From positions 49,828 through 113,827 of the forward strand of contig NZ_JBHYGG010000223.1 of the NCBI RefSeq assembly GCF_051859125.1: a stretch of DNA of 64,000 nucleotides, written 5' to 3'. The notes below the pieces were generated by a model. The model saw only the letters and a program-made list of their open reading frames with translations, was not told where the DNA came from and searched no databases. The DNA comes from Gemmata sp051859125. Its GTDB lineage: Bacteria > Planctomycetota > Planctomycetia > Gemmatales > Gemmataceae. Positions 8,520 to 17,556 of this stretch are shown one piece after another. Every line of letters starts with the position of its first letter. The first letter of the stretch is position 1. The position numbers were made by a program, and so were the translations under genes.

Positions 8520-9410
8520 TTACTTCTTCGCGTCGAGCAGGCCGCGGGCCTTCATCCACTCGCCGAGGCGGTCGGGCCACGACGCGACCGACGTCTCGCC
8601 GCCGGTCCACATTGGGTCGCGGCCCAGGCCGACGCCGTGCTTGCCCTTCTCGTAGATGTGCATCTCGATCGGCACGCCGGCCTTCTTGCACGCCAGGTAG
8701 AACCGCACCGCGTTCTCGGGCACGACGGCGGTGTCGGCGCTCGTGTGGAAGATGAACGTCGGCGGCGTCTCCTTCGTCACCTGCTTCTCGTTCGAGTACA
8801 GCTCGACCTGCTTTTCGTCGGGCTTCTCGCCGAGCAGGTTCTTCCGCGAGCCGCCGTGGGTGACGCCCGGCTCCATCGTCACGACCGGGTACGCGAGGAT
8901 CAAGAAGTCGGGCCGGCAGCTCGTCTTGTCGATCGCGTCGCCCTCGGCGAGTCCCGCGTCGAAGTGCGTGCCGGCCGTGCTCGCGAGGTGCCCGCCGGCC
9001 GAGAAGCCCCAGATGCCGACGCGCTTCGGGTCGACGCCGTAGTCCGCGGCCCTCGCCCGCACGGTGCGGATCGCCCGATGCGCGTCGGCGAGCGGGGCGG
9101 CCAGCAGCGGGCCGGGGCGGTCCTTGCCGGTGATGCGGTACTTCAGCACGAAGGCGTGGACGCCGAGCCCGTTGAGGAACTCCGCGACCTGCTTGCCTTC
9201 GTGGTCCATCGCCAGGAACCCGTACCCGCCGCCGGGACAGATCACGACCCCGGCCCCGGTCGCCTTGTCCTTCGGCACGAGGTACGGCGTCAGGGTCGGC
9301 TTGTCGGTCTCGGCGTCGCCGACGGCGTGCGGGGCCTTGCCGTCCCAGAGCGGGAACGGTTGCGGAGCGGCACCGGCGGCGGCGACCGCCAGGAGGAGGG
9401 AAACGAACAT
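8520..9410 (-). CDS. Secreted alpha/beta hydrolase (esterase-lipase type)
   Basis: A 296-residue protein of the BD-FAE/Aes-like esterase group. MFVSLLLAVAAAGAAPQP is a signal peptide. The oxyanion-hole motif CPGGGYGFL is near residue 60, the nucleophile elbow GFSAGGHLAS (Ser of GxSxG) near 140, and the likely acid and base are the Asp of SADTAVV and the His of KHGVGLG. These enzymes cleave acetyl or other ester groups, often on plant polysaccharides; the exact substrate is not visible. The start at 9410 is chosen because it opens the signal peptide; the frame is open further upstream but is low-complexity and Pro-rich. It probably heads an operon with the two WD40 genes. Confidence 0.88.
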   Translation of the reverse strand: MFVSLLLAVAAAGAAPQPFPLWDGKAPHAVGDAETDKPTLTPYLVPKDKATGAGVVICPGGGYGFLAMDHEGKQVAEFLNGLGVHAFVLKYRITGKDRPGPLLAAPLADAHRAIRTVRARAADYGVDPKRVGIWGFSAGGHLASTAGTHFDAGLAEGDAIDKTSCRPDFLILAYPVVTMEPGVTHGGSRKNLLGEKPDEKQVELYSNEKQVTKETPPTFIFHTSADTAVVPENAVRFYLACKKAGVPIEMHIYEKGKHGVGLGRDPMWTGGETSVASWPDRLGEWMKARGLLDAKK

Positions 9411-9576
9411 CGGTGGACCCACGGTGTGCGGGGGAGGGGAGGTGCTGTGCGGATAGGGTATGCGAAGGCGCGGGGAAGTGAACAGAGGCGGAAGTGCCGA
9501 CGCGGGCGCTGGGCCGGCGGTCGGGTCGGGGGCACAGCACGAGAGCCGTGCCCGCGGAGGCAGGTGCGGTCGGAGG

Positions 9577-9780
9577 TCAGGCGCGGCCGGCGGAAGCGGG
9601 CTGGGCCGCGAGGAGCTCACCGATGAACCGGCGGAGCATCTGGCCGGTGGTCATCCCGCGGCGGCTGGCGGCCGCTTCGAGTTCCATCGCCTGCCAGCGG
9701 GGCAGCAGCAGGGGCAGCTCGACGACTTCCTGGTCGATGCGGGCCACGTCGGATGAGATGCCGTCGAATAGAGGTTGCAC
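9577..9780 (-). CDS. Small hypothetical protein, possibly DNA-binding or antitoxin-like
   Basis: A protein of about 67 residues. The central part (RWQAMELEAAASRRGMTTGQ followed by MLRRFIGELL) has the look of a ribbon-helix-helix or short helical antitoxin, but no family can be named from sequence alone. The start is taken as the GTG at 9780, preceded by GGCAGGTG; a TTG at 9813 in the same frame is the alternative. No partner toxin is seen next to it. Downstream lies the esterase gene, 167 bases away on the same strand. Confidence 0.5.
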   Translation of the reverse strand: MQPLFDGISSDVARIDQEVVELPLLLPRWQAMELEAAASRRGMTTGQMLRRFIGELLAAQPASAGRA

Positions 9781-10490
9781 GATAACACCTGCCGTGGATT
9801 GCGGGAACGGCAACGATTGGGGCGTCGCCGAAGGTCGCGGGCCGACATTGTCCTGCGAGTCACCCTGCCGGGGGCAGGGTACGTCAGCCCCGTGCGCCCG
9901 GCATCCTACCCCGTTTCATAGCCGGCAACAAGCACCGGGGTACGGATCGGATAAAACTCGGAGCCGTCAAACGATCACAAGGCCGGGCACGGCTTGGTCG
10001 GCCTTTATTCCGCACCCGTGATCGAGCAGCCGTGCTCGGGGATCGGGAGGGGGACCGCACGGGAATCGCAAGACGGGAAAAGTGATTGCAACGCGAGTGC
10101 CGACCAAAATAATGCACGTTCTTTTGCGGTAAGTTGCTATGATCATGAGACTTGCGATGAGACGGCAGCAGACCGTGAGATTGTGACAGAAGAATCTTGC
10201 CCAAAGAGGAAGCACGTCCTGTTCCGGATCAAGCATTCGACCAGCCATTTAGCTCGTTCGGCCGCCCCCTGGGGCCGTCCCGGGTCGGGTCGGGACCGCC
10301 GTGCCGGTTGTCCGGAACGCCCGGGTTGAGCGGGCTGATTCCGTCGGTTCGACGCGCCCTTCAAGAAATGCACGAAAGATCTTGACGCGCCGTCGCGAAG
10401 GGGGGCAAAGGCGGTTACCATTTCTGAATATACGAGTCCTCACGCCCCACCCGTGAACGGTGCTTTCCCGCGACGCGCGGAGCGGACATC
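9781..10490. other. Intergenic gap of about 700 bases without a convincing gene
   Basis: This gap separates the small minus-strand protein from the large acidic protein. Open frames of 60-110 codons exist on both strands but none has a signal peptide, recognisable motif or clear ribosome-binding site. Its base composition is lower in GC than the surrounding genes around 10080-10200. There are small inverted pairs (for example CCTGCCGGGGGCAGG near 9870) but no element of the dispersed families. It probably holds the promoter of the acidic protein. Confidence 0.5.
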
Positions 10491-13400
10491 ATGGCGAACA
10501 ACCCGAACGAGAACGACCCGAAGCCGGTGGACCCGCGGGACGAGGCGGACCTCCCGCCGCTCCCGGAGGACGACCCCGCGGACGAGGTGCGGATCGAGAA
10601 CCTGCCCGACCTCGGGCCCGTCGACCTGGCCGAGCTGTCCGGCGACCTCCCGCCCGACGAACTGGGCCAGGAGGGCGAGGTGTGGTCCGAGCGGGCCCCG
10701 CACCTCGACCCCACCCACGCTGCGCTGCCGGACTTCGACGCCGGCCCCGACCTCGCGCCGTCCCTCAAGGACCCGTCCTCGTTCACCGAGGCCGGGCTGG
10801 TGGACCTGCCGGAACTCCCGGACGCGGTCGAGAACGACTCCGCGAACCTGTTCCGGCCGCCGGCCAACCCCGTCCCCCCGCCCGTCGAGGTCGATGCGGC
10901 CCGCGGGCCGGACAGCGGGGCCGGCACGGCCCCGGTCGCCCCCGCGTCGGGGTGGTTCGACGCCAACGAGTTGAACCGGCTCCCGGACCCGAGGCTGAAC
11001 GCGGACGCCGGCCTGAGCGACTCCGACCTGTTCGGGAGCCCGCCGGACAAGGCGAACAGGGCCGGCGAGTTGCTGAACTTCATCGAGGGGTCCGACATCT
11101 TCTCGGGCGGCCCGGTCCCCGACGCCGACCTCGCCGCGACGTCCGACGTGCTCCTCGGCGCGGCCCTCGACTACGCGGCCGACAACAACCTGCCCCTGCC
11201 CCCGGAACACGCGGCCCCCGCCGGGTCGCCCTCCGAACTGACCCTGGGCGTGATGCCCGCGCCGGAGTCGGAGCCCGTGCTCGAGGTCGTGCCGCCCGAG
11301 CTGCGCTCCGGGGATGAGCCGGTGTTCGAGGACGACAGCCTGTTCGACGGCCTGGACAGCGACGCGCCGGTCCCGACGGACCACTTCTCCAGCGGCGACG
11401 CGCTGGCCCCGCTCCCGCCCGACACTGGGTCGCCCGAGGCCGAGGCCCACTCCCCGACCCAGCCCCAGAGGATCAAGCCCCTCCGGCCCGACGACACGGA
11501 CCTCCGCGAACTCGGCCTGACCCCCGACTTCGGGGCCACGCCGCGGGCTACCCCGGACGCCTCCAGCATCCTCGCCGACCTGTCGAGCATGGGGGGCGAC
11601 CGGTACGACGGCGCGTCCGAGGTGCGGCTCGACGCCCCCGGGTTCGAGCGGACCGTGGGCGGCGAGAACGACGGCAGCGAGTTCGGCCTCGAACTGCCGC
11701 CCGAGATGCGCGACGGGCCGCAGGCCCCGGACTCGGCGTCGATCGTGTGGAGCGTCCACCCCGGGGACGTCGGGGCCGAGGGCGAGGTCTCGCACGACGC
11801 CGGGACCGTCCCCGAGGTCAGCCTGGAGGACGACGACGGCGACCTGATGGCCCCGCCCCCGAAGAAGCCGCTCGACCCGACCGAGCCGGTCCGCCCCCTG
11901 CCCGCCGCGGTCGACGAGGGCGACTCGTCGGTCGAGTTCTCCGACTTCCCGTCGGCCGAGGACGAGTCCACCGCGTCGCAGTTCTTCGGCAAGCTCGCGT
12001 CGGACCGGTCCAAGCTGCCGGTGACCGAGGAGCACGCGGTGCCGTCCGTGGACGACCTCATGCCCGCGGAGTGGACCACCTCGACCAGTTCCGCCGAGAT
12101 CGACCTCCCGGAGTTGGACGACGTGCCCCCCGCCCGGGGCTCCAAGCCGACCATCGCCGGGCTCGCCGGCACCCAGATCCGGCGGCCCACGCCGGGGCCG
12201 GGCGAGTTGCCCCCGGTCGGGGGGACCGGCCCGATCCCGTCGCTCCCGAAGCCCGGCGCGAAGGCCCCGTCCAAGTCCGGCGAGCCGTCCACCGCGTCGG
12301 TCGAACTGGACTGGGTGTCCGGGTCGATGCCGCAGATGCCGGTGTCGGCGACCGGGTCGGCGGTCGGCCCCGTGGCGGTCGCGAACTGGGAGTCCGAGTC
12401 GATGGTGCAGCGGGGGCCGGCCGCGGCCCCGGCCGAACCCGAGCCCGAGGAGTACGCCGAGCCGGCCCGCGGCGACTCCGATGACGGCCTGTACACGAAG
12501 CGGACCAAGCCCGACTTGTCGGTGCGGCCCGAGCCGCGCCGCGGCGGCAAGGGCGGGTGGGTCGGCGGCACGCTAGTCGGGGCGGTGCTCGCGGGCGGCG
12601 GGTTCGCCGGTGCGTACTTCGGTGGCTTCCTCCCGCCGCCCGACAGGGGCGCGCAGGTGGCCCCCCCCGGAAAGAAGGGCGGCGACGCCGGCGACACGGA
12701 CCCCGACCCGAAGGCGCCCGGCCACGCCGCCGTCGCGGCCGCGGTCCGCTCCGGCGACGCCGCGGCGGCGAAGAAACTCGCCGCCGCCATCAAGGACCCC
12801 TCGCCGGTCGCGAAGGCCGCGCAGGGCGAGGCCGAGCTGTTCGCGGTCGTCCAGGAAAATAAGGACTCGGCTGCGATGACGATCGCCCCGAACAGCCCCG
12901 GGATGCAGGCCGCCGCGAACAAGCTCCAGGCCGCCATCAGCGACCTCGAGAAGGTCAACACCCCCGAGGCCGAGCGGGCCGCGGTCAAGGCGACCCTCCA
13001 CCTCGGCATCGTGTACCAGCTCGGCGGCGAAGAGAAGAAGGCCGAGCGGTTGTACCAGAACGCCAAGGGGAACTACCCGAGGTACGCCAGCACGTTCGAC
13101 GCGGCCCTCGACCGGCTCGACGAGTCCCGGCCGCCCGCGCCCCCGGCGGTGCCCGACGGCAACTCCCGGCGCGTGCCCCCGACCGACGCCCGCGAACTGC
13201 TCCTCGCCGCGGTCGTGCTGCTCCAGGACGAGCCGCCCGCGAAGGAGAAGGAAGAGGACGTCGAGGCCGGCGTCTACTTCTGGAAGGCCGTGCGGCTCGC
13301 GCGGAACGAGAAGTACACCGAGGCGATCGAGGTGATCGCGAAGGCCCGGGCCACGCACATCAAGCAGGCGCGGGCCGCGGCCGGCCGCGGGCTCAACCCG

Positions 13401-15434
13401 CTGTCCGACCCGCTGGAGCAGATCTTCACCCGCAGTTGCGACGACCTGAAGGCGTTCTGGGAGTTGCAGGCCGCCATCGCCGAGAACGCGACCGTCGCCG
13501 AGGCGTTCAAGAAGGACGGTGCCCTCAAGGCGCTCGGCGAACTGGAGAAGAAGGCCGCCGGGGCGGTCAAGCTGATGACCGACCTCAAGGACGCGAGCGA
13601 GAAGCTCACCGTCGCCTCCAAGGAACTCAAGGACGCGGCCGAGAAGGTCGAGAAGCTCACCAAGGACGCGAAGGAGGCCGAGGAGGCGAAAGTCGCCGTC
13701 GAGAAGAAGCTGGAGGCCGAGGAGAAGGGCCGCAAGGGGGCCGAGGAAGTGGTAATGGGGGTCGTGAAGGAGCTCCAGGCCGCCAAGCTGCTCCCCGAAA
13801 AGTACGACACGGCCGAGTTGCTCGCGGCGCAGAAGCGGGCGCTCGACCGGGCCACCGGGCCGGCGCTCAGCAGCCTGCTCTCGTCCGAGATGATGGCCGT
13901 CGCCGGGTTCGGCCTCACGGCCGGGCAACTCGTGGACCTCGCCGACCGCCTCACGAGGGCCGAGCGGACCGCGAAGACCGCCACCGACAAGCTCGCGACC
14001 GAGGTGAAAAAGCTCACGGCCGAGCACGGCGAGGCGATGAAGAAGCTCGCCGACGAGCACGCGACCGCCGTCTCGAAGCTCAAGGACGACCAGACCGCGG
14101 ACCTCAAGAAGGCCGCCGACACCTACGCGGCCGACGCGAAGAAGCTGACCGACGGGTTCGAGGCGAAGGTCAAGGCGCTCGACGCCGCGGTCGCCGCCGA
14201 GAAGAAGCGGACCGACGAGGTCGCCGCGAAGTTCAAGGCCGACCTGGGCAACGCGGTCACGCCGGCGCAGGCCATCGACCTGTGGCTCCCGCTGCTCGTC
14301 GAACTCCGCCGCCCGGCCGACTCCGAGGGCGCGCTGGCCGCGGCCGCGAAGTCGCTGACCACGTCGGCCCCGGACTCGGAGGACGTGGGCAAGGCCCGCA
14401 CGGTCGCCGGCCTCGCGCTGCTGTTCCAGAACAAGCTCGCCGAGGCGAAGGCCCAGTTCCAGGCGGCGATCACGAACCCGAACTACGAGGCGGCGCTCGC
14501 GGCGAAGAAGCAGTGGGCGACCGCGGCCGAGGTCGGGCTGCAATCGGTGACCGACCCGCTGGCCGCGTACCGCCGGGCGCCCGTGCTGCCGGCCCGCAAC
14601 CCGGCGGCCGCGGCCCGCTCGCTCGACGCCGGCATCGCGGCCTTCAAGACCGGCCGGCTCAAGGACGCGGTCGCTTCGCTAACCGACGCCACCAAGGCCG
14701 ACGCGACCGACGCCGTATCGTGGTACTTCCTGGGCGCGGCGAAGCTGTCGCTGGGACAGCTCGACCAGGGGAAGGACGACATCCGCCAGGGGGCGGCCCG
14801 CGAGGCGGTGTCGAACGTGCCGACGCACCTGATCAACGCCGCCCTGTCCCCGATCCAGGGACCGGCCCGCGACGCGATCACCGCCTCCCGGCCGGAGCCC
14901 GCTGACTTGGCGCGCGGGGGGCGTGAGCCCCCCGAGTCTTTGGTTCCGACAACCACTCGGGGGGCTCACGCCCCCCGCTCGCCGTTCTATTCCAGGTCCC
15001 AGAGCATCAACTGCCCCTTCGCGCCGGCGGCCGCGGCCAGCAGGCCGTTCGCCGACACTGCCAGCGCCTGCACCCGCGGCAGCCCCCACTTCCACACGGT
15101 CAGCACCTCGCCGCTCGCCACGTCCCGCAGTTCGACGCGGCTCTTTTCGCCACGCACGAGCATCCGCCGGCCGCACGGCAGCAGGGCGAACGGCGGGGTC
15201 TCGGTGTCCGGTTGCGGGGTGGTCGGAATGACGATCGCCCACGGTTCGAGCATCGGTACGGGTCGCGGGGCGAGCGTCCCGGCCCCGCGAGCCTTCCGCG
15301 ACCGCGGCTCGGTGCGGAACACCCTGCGAACGAACCGCCCGATCGCGTCCCGCTCCTGCTTGGGTGCGGCGGCCGGCACGGGGGCCGGTTCCTCGATCGC
15401 GGCCGGTGCCGGGATCGCGGTCGCAAGGTCGTAG
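10491..15434 (+). CDS. Giant acidic single-pass membrane protein with coiled coil and TPR-like repeats; stop codon apparently lost
   Basis: The open frame is 1647 codons. Residues 1 to about 680 are low-complexity, rich in Asp, Glu, Pro and Ser, with recurring LPxL and PDLG segments. One membrane segment follows at about 690-710 (GWVGGTLVGAVLAGGGFAGA). Then come helical repeats with TPR spacing, a Lys/Glu/Ala coiled coil (residues roughly 1030-1110 and 1160-1260) and a final TPR-like pair near 1385-1450 (FKTGRLKDAVASL, FLGAAKLSLGQLDQGKDD). Homologous sequence seems to end near base 14900. Beyond that the frame reads through a palindromic repeat and about 450 bases antisense to the next gene, so a frameshift has probably removed the natural stop; TGA occurs one frame away at 14903. 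Function is unknown; an envelope scaffold is possible. Confidence 0.7.
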   Translation: MANNPNENDPKPVDPRDEADLPPLPEDDPADEVRIENLPDLGPVDLAELSGDLPPDELGQEGEVWSERAPHLDPTHAALPDFDAGPDLAPSLKDPSSFTEAGLVDLPELPDAVENDSANLFRPPANPVPPPVEVDAARGPDSGAGTAPVAPASGWFDANELNRLPDPRLNADAGLSDSDLFGSPPDKANRAGELLNFIEGSDIFSGGPVPDADLAATSDVLLGAALDYAADNNLPLPPEHAAPAGSPSELTLGVMPAPESEPVLEVVPPELRSGDEPVFEDDSLFDGLDSDAPVPTDHFSSGDALAPLPPDTGSPEAEAHSPTQPQRIKPLRPDDTDLRELGLTPDFGATPRATPDASSILADLSSMGGDRYDGASEVRLDAPGFERTVGGENDGSEFGLELPPEMRDGPQAPDSASIVWSVHPGDVGAEGEVSHDAGTVPEVSLEDDDGDLMAPPPKKPLDPTEPVRPLPAAVDEGDSSVEFSDFPSAEDESTASQFFGKLASDRSKLPVTEEHAVPSVDDLMPAEWTTSTSSAEIDLPELDDVPPARGSKPTIAGLAGTQIRRPTPGPGELPPVGGTGPIPSLPKPGAKAPSKSGEPSTASVELDWVSGSMPQMPVSATGSAVGPVAVANWESESMVQRGPAAAPAEPEPEEYAEPARGDSDDGLYTKRTKPDLSVRPEPRRGGKGGWVGGTLVGAVLAGGGFAGAYFGGFLPPPDRGAQVAPPGKKGGDAGDTDPDPKAPGHAAVAAAVRSGDAAAAKKLAAAIKDPSPVAKAAQGEAELFAVVQENKDSAAMTIAPNSPGMQAAANKLQAAISDLEKVNTPEAERAAVKATLHLGIVYQLGGEEKKAERLYQNAKGNYPRYASTFDAALDRLDESRPPAPPAVPDGNSRRVPPTDARELLLAAVVLLQDEPPAKEKEEDVEAGVYFWKAVRLARNEKYTEAIEVIAKARATHIKQARAAAGRGLNPLSDPLEQIFTRSCDDLKAFWELQAAIAENATVAEAFKKDGALKALGELEKKAAGAVKLMTDLKDASEKLTVASKELKDAAEKVEKLTKDAKEAEEAKVAVEKKLEAEEKGRKGAEEVVMGVVKELQAAKLLPEKYDTAELLAAQKRALDRATGPALSSLLSSEMMAVAGFGLTAGQLVDLADRLTRAERTAKTATDKLATEVKKLTAEHGEAMKKLADEHATAVSKLKDDQTADLKKAADTYAADAKKLTDGFEAKVKALDAAVAAEKKRTDEVAAKFKADLGNAVTPAQAIDLWLPLLVELRRPADSEGALAAAAKSLTTSAPDSEDVGKARTVAGLALLFQNKLAEAKAQFQAAITNPNYEAALAAKKQWATAAEVGLQSVTDPLAAYRRAPVLPARNPAAAARSLDAGIAAFKTGRLKDAVASLTDATKADATDAVSWYFLGAAKLSLGQLDQGKDDIRQGAAREAVSNVPTHLINAALSPIQGPARDAITASRPEPADLARGGREPPESLVPTTTRGAHAPRSPFYSRSQSINCPFAPAAAASRPFADTASACTRGSPHFHTVSTSPLATSRSSTRLFSPRTSIRRPHGSRANGGVSVSGCGVVGMTIAHGSSIGTGRGASVPAPRAFRDRGSVRNTLRTNRPIASRSCLGAAAGTGAGSSIAAGAGIAVARS
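14909..14983. repeat. GGCGAGCGGGGG-type palindromic element (copy 3)
   Basis: Arms GGCGCGCGGGGGGCGTGAGC...CCGAGT and ACTCGG...GCTCACGCCCCCCGCTCGCC enclose a 21-base spacer. It begins four bases after the likely original stop of the acidic protein and ends three bases before the stop codon of the convergent WD40 gene. Confidence 0.88.
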
Positions 15435-16033
15435 ACGCTGACGCCCCGCATGTCCGCGATCACGAGTTGACCCGCGGTGAACGTCGCGTGGAACGAGATC
15501 CCGAGCCCGCGAGCGTTCGGGAACCGGCCGACCGCGGCTTCGCTCGCGAGGTCGTAGAGGGCGATCCGCTCGTCGTGGTGCGACCAGGACCGCCCCACGG
15601 CGTACCGGTGATCGCCCGACAGGGCGCACGGCGATGCCAGGACCCAGTAGTTCGACCCGCGCGACGTGAGCGTCAGGGCCGACTGCGCCCCGACCGCGTC
15701 CACCGGGACCGGGGCCACCGCGTCCGGCGGGTGGTTCCGCCGCCACCCTTTGCGCCACCCCGGCTGGAAGTGGAACTCGGTCACGCCCGCGGCGGTCTCG
15801 GCGAACATCGCGTCCTGTTCTCTCACCACCAGCGCGTACCGGCCCGTCGGCGAGACGAGGGTTCGGTTGCGCACACGACTCGGCGCGTCGGTAAGGTGTC
15901 GCAACTCGCTCCCGCTCATCGCCTCGATGACGCGGACCCCGTGGCCGAGTTGCCCGACGGCGACGCGGGTGCCGTCCGGCGACAGCGCCAGTCGGGTGAT
16001 CGCGTGCCGCGGCTTCAGTTGCAAGAGTCGCAC
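14987..16033 (-). CDS. WD40 repeat protein
   Basis: A 348-residue WD40-like protein opening VRLLQLKPRHAITRLALSPDG and closing AAAAGAKGQLMLWDLE. Blades are recognisable from LALSPDGTRVAVG at the start and LAVSANGLLAAAA at the end. The central part carries an Ala/Pro-rich insert (PAPAAIEEPAPVPAAAPK). It starts at the GTG at 16033, in the same GGCCGTGCGACT context as the WD40 gene at 7600-8502, so the two are related in start region as well as fold. It lies 157 bases downstream of another WD40 gene on the same strand. Cytoplasmic scaffold or sensor roles are only inferred. Confidence 0.8.
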   Translation of the reverse strand: MRLLQLKPRHAITRLALSPDGTRVAVGQLGHGVRVIEAMSGSELRHLTDAPSRVRNRTLVSPTGRYALVVREQDAMFAETAAGVTEFHFQPGWRKGWRRNHPPDAVAPVPVDAVGAQSALTLTSRGSNYWVLASPCALSGDHRYAVGRSWSHHDERIALYDLASEAAVGRFPNARGLGISFHATFTAGQLVIADMRGVSVYDLATAIPAPAAIEEPAPVPAAAPKQERDAIGRFVRRVFRTEPRSRKARGAGTLAPRPVPMLEPWAIVIPTTPQPDTETPPFALLPCGRRMLVRGEKSRVELRDVASGEVLTVWKWGLPRVQALAVSANGLLAAAAGAKGQLMLWDLE

Positions 16034-16190
16034 GGCCGGTCCTCGTCTCTCATCCGCTGCGTTTGTGTTGGTCCGAGCCCGAGCGCCGAGCGAGGGGTGA
16101 GCGTGATCCCTCGCGGGGCGCTGGGGCTGGGACCGGACCGGACCGGACCGCAACTCGTCACACACAATCGCGGAGCAATCCGCCCTGCGA

Positions 16191-17213
16191 TCACTCCAGG
16201 TCCCACACGACGACGCGCCCGTGGCGAGCGCCGGCAACGGCCGTGAGGCCGTCGGGGGCGATCGCCAGGCACGTCACGCTGTCGAGCCGCCAACTCCACT
16301 CGCCGAGCTGCGTGCCCGTCGCCACGTCCCATAGTTGGACGCGGTTCCGCGGGCGGCGAACGAGCAACCCGCGGCCGTCGGGCGTGAACGCGAGCGGCGG
16401 TCGCCAGAGATCCGTCGCGGCCACGCCCGACGGGCGGTTCAGCGTGAACACCGGCTCGACGATCGCCCGCGGTTTCGGGGCCGTCGCGGTCGCCGCCCGC
16501 TGGACAAGCGAGGGACCGGGTTCGTCGTCGGGTTCGGCATCGGGCTCGGGCGAGTTGTTGGGCGTGTCGAACACGGTCACGTTGATGCCGTCACAGATCG
16601 CGAACCGGTCGCCGGTCGTTGCGAACGTGACCCCGGGTGACCCGAAGCGCGAGCCCTCGGTGCGGTACGGGTGGTCGAGCGCCAGCACGACGCGGCGCGT
16701 CCCGATGTCGATGAGCGAGGGCTTCACGCGCTCGTAGACGCCGACTGCCCATCGGCCCCCTGGCGACACCGCGACGAGCGCCGCGCTGCTCTGGAGTGAG
16801 TGGGTTCTCTCCGTTAGCACCGGGTAGATGTGACCGCCGACACCGAGCACTGTTCCGAGGGACAAGGTCCGGAGGCCGCTGGGCGTCGCCGCGATCAGGC
16901 CGCCGGCGCGCTCGGCAAGGACCGCACCCGCGAGCGTGGCCTTGCCGCGCTGCACGAGGATCTCACCGGTGGCCGTGTCGCACACGGTGACGCCGCGGGC
17001 CGACGCCGCGACGAGCCGTGCGCCGTTCTCCGCAAAGATGATCGAGGAATACTCGGCGACCCGTGGAACAGGGACCGTGCCGACGACGCTGCCGGTCATC
17101 CGGTCCACGAGCGTGAAGCCGGAGTTCGGCTGCGTGACGGCGAACGTGAACCCGTCCGGGTGGAACAGGACGTGCGAGACGGGGTGCGGCGACGCGGTCG
17201 TCAGCGTGAACAT
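16191..17213 (-). CDS. WD40 repeat protein
   Basis: A 340-residue protein opening MFTLTTASPHPVSHVLFHPDG and closing VAGARHGRVVVWDLE, with WD40-type units throughout (VLFHPDGFTFAV, LAFTPDGRGLLV, RVQLWDVATG). A PEPDAEPDDEPGP acidic insert separates the two halves of the propeller, much as an Ala/Pro insert does in the next gene. The ATG at 17213 is chosen because it begins at the first blade; the open frame upstream is Arg/Pro-rich and unlikely to be translated. It and the gene at 14987-16033 look like diverged duplicates transcribed in the same direction. Confidence 0.8.
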   Translation of the reverse strand: MFTLTTASPHPVSHVLFHPDGFTFAVTQPNSGFTLVDRMTGSVVGTVPVPRVAEYSSIIFAENGARLVAASARGVTVCDTATGEILVQRGKATLAGAVLAERAGGLIAATPSGLRTLSLGTVLGVGGHIYPVLTERTHSLQSSAALVAVSPGGRWAVGVYERVKPSLIDIGTRRVVLALDHPYRTEGSRFGSPGVTFATTGDRFAICDGINVTVFDTPNNSPEPDAEPDDEPGPSLVQRAATATAPKPRAIVEPVFTLNRPSGVAATDLWRPPLAFTPDGRGLLVRRPRNRVQLWDVATGTQLGEWSWRLDSVTCLAIAPDGLTAVAGARHGRVVVWDLE

Positions 17214-17556
17214 GGCGTGGCCCCGGTGCAGAGATGGGCGCGGCACCCTCATGATGCCCGGTGCCGCGAGCGGACGCGAGTCCGCACGCGCCCGGTAACA
17301 GGGACCGGGGCGGGGCGGGCGGGGTTCGCGGCGCGGGTTCTGGCGGACATTCTCGCGTTCCACATCACCCCTTCACGGCGGGGTGGCAGGCTCGTGTGAA
17401 GGCGGGAAAGCTGTGCCGGCGGGTGCGTCGCGGGGCAGCGAATCCGAACGCTCGTAGCGATTTTTCCTGCACTCGCCGTCACGTCACGCTATCCTGACAG
17501 TGTCGTTGCCGGCCCCCTCCGACGCACGCACCGCCGGCACCGCGGAGTCTCCGGAC
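17214..17556. other. Divergent intergenic region between WD40 and hydrolase genes
   Basis: About 340 bases containing the promoters of two divergent genes. No palindromic element of the families seen elsewhere is present, and no open frame with a signal peptide or motif was found. A GGAG near 17543-17546 is the likely ribosome-binding site of the plus-strand gene. Confidence 0.4.

Noticed and set aside
10382..10421. TTGACG as a -35 box for the acidic-protein gene
   Set aside because: No acceptable -10 hexamer lies 16-18 bases downstream; TACCAT is 28 bases away.
9884..10443. Open frames of 60-110 codons on both strands in the gap before the acidic protein
   Set aside because: They overlap each other, lack ribosome-binding sites and motifs, and their residue mix is that of a shadow frame in GC-rich DNA.
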